A stretch of 27,680 nucleotides of DNA from Prevotella sp. UBA1104 (GTDB taxonomy: Bacteria > Bacteroidota > Bacteroidia > Bacteroidales > Bacteroidaceae): assembly GCA_002314055.1 (NCBI GenBank), contig DCBP01000016.1:360-28039 (forward strand), read 5' to 3'. Below the pieces are notes generated by a model. That model saw only the letters and a list, made by a program, of their open reading frames with translations. It was not told the DNA's origin and did no database searches. Numbering within the stretch: the stretch's first letter is position 1; the number at the start of each line of letters is the position of its first letter. Below are positions 24,019-27,680 of the stretch, in pieces. The translations under genes were made by a program, and so were the position numbers.

Positions 24019-24049
24019 TTGCAATATTAAGAATTAAGTTTTATCTTTG
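24019..24049 (+). promoter_or_regulatory. Antitoxin promoter
   Basis: TTG (24019-24021) is followed after 20 bases by TATCTTTG (24042-24049). Transcription would start at about 24056, so the TTG codon at 24047, which opens the longer reading frame, cannot be the start. This supports the ATG at 24086. Confidence 0.7.
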
Positions 24050-24085
24050 AAAAAATTTTTGTTCATCATTAATACAAATAGCAAT

Positions 24086-24313
24086 ATGAGTACAACACAA
24101 TTGGAATGTCTTTGGAATTATATCGATTCTCTGAATCTAAGTCTGCGCAGCAGGAAATGGCTGTCGGACAAATTGATTGAACCAACAGCATATTCCAAGG
24201 CACATACAAAAGAACAGGAAGTGCTTACCGGCATTTATACTGGATTAAAAGAAATGAAAGCAAAAGAAGGGATCAGATTTGATGACTTCATAAAAGAAAT
24301 GGAAAATGATTAA
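24086..24313 (+). CDS. Antitoxin of a RelE/ParE-type toxin-antitoxin pair
   Basis: The 75-residue protein starts MSTTQLECLWNYIDSLNLS and continues SRKWLSDKLIE, then a helical, charged end KEGIRFDDFIKEME. It resembles the small Bacteroidetes antitoxins placed before RelE/YoeB-like toxins; assignment is by pattern and context. I chose the ATG at 24086 because the upstream TTG at 24047 lies inside the -7 box. Its end overlaps the start of the toxin remnant by 8 bases (ATGATTAA), the usual coupling in such pairs. The reading frame is intact. Confidence 0.72.
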   Translation: MSTTQLECLWNYIDSLNLSLRSRKWLSDKLIEPTAYSKAHTKEQEVLTGIYTGLKEMKAKEGIRFDDFIKEMEND

Positions 24314-24646
24314 AGTTGAATCATCGTTCAACCTTCTTTTACTAAGGGATTCAAGCGCCTTAAGAAAAAATACCATTCCATTTTGAACGACCTGAAAGAA
24401 TTGGGAAAGGAAATAGAATCAAACCCATTTATAGGAACCGACCTTGGAGGTGGTTTGAGAAAGATCCGCATGTCTGTTTCCTCAAAAGGAAAAGGGTAAA
24501 GTGGTGGAGCAAGGATTATTACCTTCAATGTTATAGTATCTGTTGATAAAACGGAAGTTAACTTGCTGTATATATACGACAAGTCGGATATGGAATCCAT
24601 TAGCAAAGAAGAGTTGAAAAATTTGCTTAAAGAAAATGGACTCTAA
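24306..24646 (+). pseudogene. Broken RelE/ParE-family toxin
   Basis: Translation from the ATG at 24306 gives MIKVESSF and then loses frame. In another frame the sequence continues PSFTKGFKRLKKKYHSILND, NPFIGTDLGGGLRKIRMSVS, and after a stop SGGARIITFNVIVS and VNLLYIYDKSDMESISKEE to a TAA at 24644. This is the profile of a RelE/ParE-type toxin: LKKKYHSI start, GGGLRKIRMS core, GARIIT and LLYIYDKSD. Two lesions are visible: loss of one base near 24327-24331 and a TAA at 24497-24499 where a lysine codon would fit (KGKG-stop-SGG). The product should be non-functional. A sequencing error could explain one lesion but hardly both. Confidence 0.85.
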
Positions 24647-24674
24647 TTTTATTATAAAATCTATTTAGAGAAAC

Positions 24675-24722
24675 AGCGGTCGGCAATGGCACTTTATACT
24701 ATGTGCCCTGCCGACCGCTTTT
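24675..24722 (+). terminator. Terminator of the toxin-antitoxin locus
   Basis: AGCGGTCGGCA (24675-24685) pairs with TGCCGACCGCT (24709-24719). GGCAC (24688-24692) pairs with GTGCC (24703-24707). Four T follow. Its right half (24692-24722) is the right copy of the direct repeat at 23893-23923. Confidence 0.85.
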
Positions 24723-24746
24723 CTTAGTGTTTAAATAAAATTATAG

Positions 24747-24941
24747 TTAGTTTTCGTCGTCTTCTTCGTCGTCCCAGGTTTCGTCCCAAAGGGATGTACC
24801 GGGCTTGTGATTCTTTGAGAACTGGTTATTGTCGGAATCTTTACCTGGTAACTTATCATTCGAACTCATGCTGGCGAGCAATGACTCCATATCTACGGTA
24901 GCTACCTTAATGCAAGGTCTTGTATATATTTTCTTTTTCAT
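24747..24941 (-). CDS. Small peptide of unknown function with leader-like N terminus and acidic tail
   Basis: This 64-residue protein starts MKKKIYTRPCIKVATVDME followed by SLLASMS, then a polar segment and a very acidic end, ETWDDEEDDEN. The Y-x-x-P-x-x-x-V plus E-x-L-L-A pattern is one I associate with many short, uncharacterised Bacteroidetes peptides; this is memory of a pattern, not a search. It contains no obvious signal peptide cleavage site of the usual hydrophobic type. A good ribosome binding site (AAAGGAAAGGAA region) precedes the ATG. It lies 17 bases after the 784-aa secreted protein, so they are co-transcribed. I do not know its role. Confidence 0.65.
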   Translation of the reverse strand: MKKKIYTRPCIKVATVDMESLLASMSSNDKLPGKDSDNNQFSKNHKPGTSLWDETWDDEEDDEN

Positions 24942-24958
24942 TCTAAGTTCCTTTCCTT

Positions 24959-27313
24959 TTATTTTCTGATTACTACTTTCTTGCCATTTACGATATACAG
25001 TCCGGCATGCGACATATTTTCTACACGCTGACCGTTCAGATTGTAAATGTTCTTAACCTTACTGTCGTTGGTCGTTACTTCATTGATACCTGTCGTTCCG
25101 CCATCAAAGGTGAAGCACTTAGCGTTGGCATCTGATGTTGGCACTGCGAGATATGCTGTTCCTGCCTTTACCTTGAATGCACCGCCATTGTCTGCACCCC
25201 AATAGAAACCTAAGCCTGTCTTTGCTTCATAGTCGTTGTAAGCCAACTTGTAGTATTTGTATCCGTCTTCTGCTTTAAACACTCCACCATCTACAGGAGC
25301 TGGTTTCAGCTGGTTGGCAGGGAGAGTTGGAGTTTCAGCGGTCTTCGGGAAGTAGTAAGGAGCAGTAGCATCAGTGCTATATACTAATACGCCTGTATTG
25401 GCTGGCACATAATAACCTTCTACTGCGCCATCTTTATCTTCTCCTGCCGTAGCATCTGTTACATTATAAATATCTACTGTAAAGTCGTTCAAGTTAAGTT
25501 TTTCGTCAACGCTAACACCATAAACTACTACATTCTTTGTAAATACTACATCCTTGTCTGAGCTGAATGTAGCATAATAGCCGTCAGAATTTTGTGCTTT
25601 GAAAGTTAGAGTGCCTGAAGTTGCTTCTGGAGTTTCTACGGCAACGAGTTTAATGGTTGCGGAATTTACTTTAACTGTATTTGAAGCACTGAAAGTAACA
25701 GCATGAGCATTACCTGTCCAAAGCGCAGTCGAACTTGAAGACGTGTAAGTTTGTTCATTTGCCGTAAAGGAATCAAGGCGACCTCCTGTAAAGTTTATTT
25801 CCAAAAGATTGTAGCCTTCTGGAGCAGTAAATGTAATAGAGCCTTTATAAACACGTAACTGAGGTGTAGAGCTTGGTGTATTAGCATAAATACATGTTGG
25901 ATTTGAACCATTTGTAGCCGTCATCACAACATTGTCTACTGTCAACTCTTTTTCAGAAACAACGTTTGCACCCTCTTTATCTGTATTATTGTCAGATGGA
26001 GTAATTCCCCATACATTAGGATTAGCCGTAAAATCAAATACAATATTAGTACTCTTAGTATAAGTGCAATACTTTTCTTTTCCAACATTGCCATACTTGT
26101 CTACAACTACAGCATGAAGAACGACTTGGTCGCCATCATTCTCAGCAGAAATATTTACAGGTTCTGTATATTCTGCGCTTTCTGCTGTTGCAGTTTTACC
26201 AATAGCATAATGTATTGTAGAACTTTCATCGGTTGATTCAGGAAGAGAGAGCGAAACATTAAATGCTTCACCAAAAGTCTTAGACGCATCACTAAACACT
26301 GGCTGGTCAGGCTTGATTGTATAAGTAGCCTCAGCAGTAGCATTTTCTGCACCATCGGCTACGGCAATAGCCTTAACAGTAGTTCCGCTCGTTGTTACTT
26401 CGAAAGGAGTATCATATTTCGTTGAACTTATTGTCGGCTCGCTGCCATCAGTTGTATAATATACAGCAGCACCCTCGGTTGCAGTAAGAGTCACATTAAC
26501 AGGTGCCTTGACAACTGTTGATGTTGCCGGGTCGATAGAAAGAGAAATATTATTTGTAACTTTTAGTCCTGTTACTTCATAAGCCGGACTTGTTACGCCA
26601 TCAACAGTTGCGGTAACAGAACAAGATGTTGTGCCGGCAGAAAGTTTTGCAGGAGTAGTTGTCCATGTTATGCCATCAGTTATAGTTTTTGTTGAACTGT
26701 CGTCGTAAGTACCTGTAACGGTTAGTCCTGCCGGGTCAAATTCGTCTCCGACATTGTAGGTTGTCTTGGTTGGGGTGCCGGAGATGGCGAGGGTAGTGAG
26801 AGTTTTTGTAGATACTGGAGTGTATGTCACCTCATAACTTGCACCATTTACAAGTATATTTTTATCAAGCTTTGTAACTTTCATCATAAAGCCCTTCGCA
26901 CCAACAAGGTTTGAAGTAAAAGTGGCATACTGGTATGTTGTATTACTTGCACTACTTTTATTAATTGGAGTTACTTCCTGTCCATCACCCAAAACATTAC
27001 CATTACTATCTACAAGATATATTGTTATCTTTGAGTTTGTCCCACCATTTTGAAGACATTTAAAACCAACTTTTATTTGTGTAATACCTTCCTTAGAAAA
27101 ATCAGCAATAGATTTATTCGTTAATGTTCCGTTAACCTTTTTAAAGCCATAAGGCTGACTAAAATAAGTAGCATTGTTAGTTGCGACCCAGGCGTCATCT
27201 GATTTTGTTAAATCCCATAATTTTGACACCGTTTCCTGTGCATACCCCCCCATACACCACACCGTAGTGAGTATGAGAGTAATCATAAATCGTAAATAAT
27301 GTTTCATAAACAA
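24959..27313 (-). CDS. Secreted Ig-like protein with T9SS sorting domain
   Basis: This 784-residue protein has a signal peptide (about 1-25, ending YAQ; the start may be the first ATG or the third codon). An N-terminal beta-rich part (27-168) is followed by a bacterial Ig-like domain (about 171-251, LAISGTPTKTTYNVGDEFDP). A CHB_HEX_C-like domain (about 256-334) contains AVYYTTDGSEPT, and a related copy at 335-420 has IHYAIGKTATAE. Further beta domains follow. The end, IYNLNGQRVENM then GLYIVNGKKVVIRK, is a clear T9SS type A sorting domain. No catalytic domain is recognised; adhesion or glycan binding is plausible. It has its own promoter with a leader of about 150 bases and is followed by the 64-aa peptide. 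Confidence 0.8.
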   Translation of the reverse strand: MFMKHYLRFMITLILTTVWCMGGYAQETVSKLWDLTKSDDAWVATNNATYFSQPYGFKKVNGTLTNKSIADFSKEGITQIKVGFKCLQNGGTNSKITIYLVDSNGNVLGDGQEVTPINKSSASNTTYQYATFTSNLVGAKGFMMKVTKLDKNILVNGASYEVTYTPVSTKTLTTLAISGTPTKTTYNVGDEFDPAGLTVTGTYDDSSTKTITDGITWTTTPAKLSAGTTSCSVTATVDGVTSPAYEVTGLKVTNNISLSIDPATSTVVKAPVNVTLTATEGAAVYYTTDGSEPTISSTKYDTPFEVTTSGTTVKAIAVADGAENATAEATYTIKPDQPVFSDASKTFGEAFNVSLSLPESTDESSTIHYAIGKTATAESAEYTEPVNISAENDGDQVVLHAVVVDKYGNVGKEKYCTYTKSTNIVFDFTANPNVWGITPSDNNTDKEGANVVSEKELTVDNVVMTATNGSNPTCIYANTPSSTPQLRVYKGSITFTAPEGYNLLEINFTGGRLDSFTANEQTYTSSSSTALWTGNAHAVTFSASNTVKVNSATIKLVAVETPEATSGTLTFKAQNSDGYYATFSSDKDVVFTKNVVVYGVSVDEKLNLNDFTVDIYNVTDATAGEDKDGAVEGYYVPANTGVLVYSTDATAPYYFPKTAETPTLPANQLKPAPVDGGVFKAEDGYKYYKLAYNDYEAKTGLGFYWGADNGGAFKVKAGTAYLAVPTSDANAKCFTFDGGTTGINEVTTNDSKVKNIYNLNGQRVENMSHAGLYIVNGKKVVIRK

Positions 27314-27468
27314 AGAAATTTTTTAGAATTAATATGTATGTAATGTTAAAAAAGTCGAGTATGATGCGATAAATAGAATCAAATACCTAAGATGCTACCT
27401 ATATAAAAGAAATTTAGCTTTAATACCGGTGACGTTGTGCGAAACGCCTCGCCCGGAGAACCACTGCG

Positions 27469-27493
27469 CAAAGGTACACTGATGGCTTTACAA
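27469..27493 (-). promoter_or_regulatory. Promoter of the secreted Ig-like protein gene
   Basis: On the minus strand TTG (27491-27493) precedes TACCTTTG (27469-27476) and C. The -7 box is excellent; the 14-base spacer is short, so the -33 is doubtful. The leader to the ATG at 27313 is about 150 bases. The remaining right edge (27494-27680) has no gene; it ends in a C/T-rich tract with an imperfect hairpin (GGGGCGGAG at about 27660-27668) cut by the window. Confidence 0.6.
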
Positions 27494-27680
27494 TAGCGTT
27501 ACATCCGTATTAACATTTGTGCAATATACCAATGATAGTTATTTGACCGCAAAATTATATATTTTATATAAATTAAACAAATAAATATAAGAAAAGAATG
27601 TGTTTGTGATGTGAATTAAATGTTTTTTTCTTTTCTTCCCCTCCCCCGCCTCCCCTTCCAGGGGCGGAGCAGTTTCCCTT

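Noticed and set aside
24047..24085. Upstream TTG start giving an 88-aa antitoxin
   Set aside because: The TTG lies within the -7 promoter box TATCTTTG, so it would not be in the mRNA; the ATG at 24086 is preferred.
24328..24606. Minus-strand ORF of 92 codons over the toxin remnant
   Set aside because: The plus strand gives a RelE/ParE-like sequence across both lesions; the minus frame is its shadow.

Overview
The window looks like chromosomal DNA of a Bacteroidetes bacterium, most likely Prevotella or another member of the Prevotellaceae. The evidence is of four kinds. Upstream regions carry the Bacteroidetes -7 box TAnnTTTG, several with a TTTG or TTG -33 element. Shine-Dalgarno sequences are mostly weak. 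Secreted proteins end in type IX secretion (T9SS)-like C-terminal sorting domains. The gene content and order (tig-clpP-clpX-recQ ... guaB-PPIase-surA-OstA-mutL) fit this group. This is inferred from the sequence alone; no database search was run.

Layout. At 288-3844 (+) two secreted proteins lie in a probable operon: an Omp28-like protein and a propeller-like protein of unknown function. A shared bidirectional terminator separates them from a long minus-strand block. Read in the direction of transcription (right to left), that block is: Rpn/PD-(D/E)XK nuclease-like gene, lptB, tig, clpP, clpX, recQ, a pectate lyase, guaB, a parvulin-type PPIase, surA, an OstA/LptA-like protein, a 73-aa membrane protein and mutL. 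It mixes envelope assembly (SurA, PPIase, OstA-like, LptB), protein quality control (trigger factor, ClpXP) and DNA repair (RecQ, MutL).

From 22370 the character changes to accessory DNA. There is a 780-bp gene-poor stretch with a terminator, a possible structured leader RNA, a homopurine tract and a four-copy 22-bp hairpin array. It is followed by an HU-like DNA-binding protein gene (+), tRNA-Leu(UAG) (-), and a toxin-antitoxin locus whose antitoxin is intact and whose toxin is broken by a frameshift and a stop codon. The window ends with a minus-strand pair, a 784-aa secreted Ig-like/T9SS protein followed by a 64-aa peptide of unknown function.

Most notable points: a leader upstream of the Rpn-like gene in which a long-range stem and a terminator share bases; ClpP with asparagine at the catalytic aspartate position; MutL without the metal-binding endonuclease motifs; a clpP promoter box inside the loop of the tig terminator; the decayed toxin with flanking direct repeats; and several unexplained intergenic repeats (upstream of surA, downstream of recQ, between clpX and recQ, and 22763-22850).
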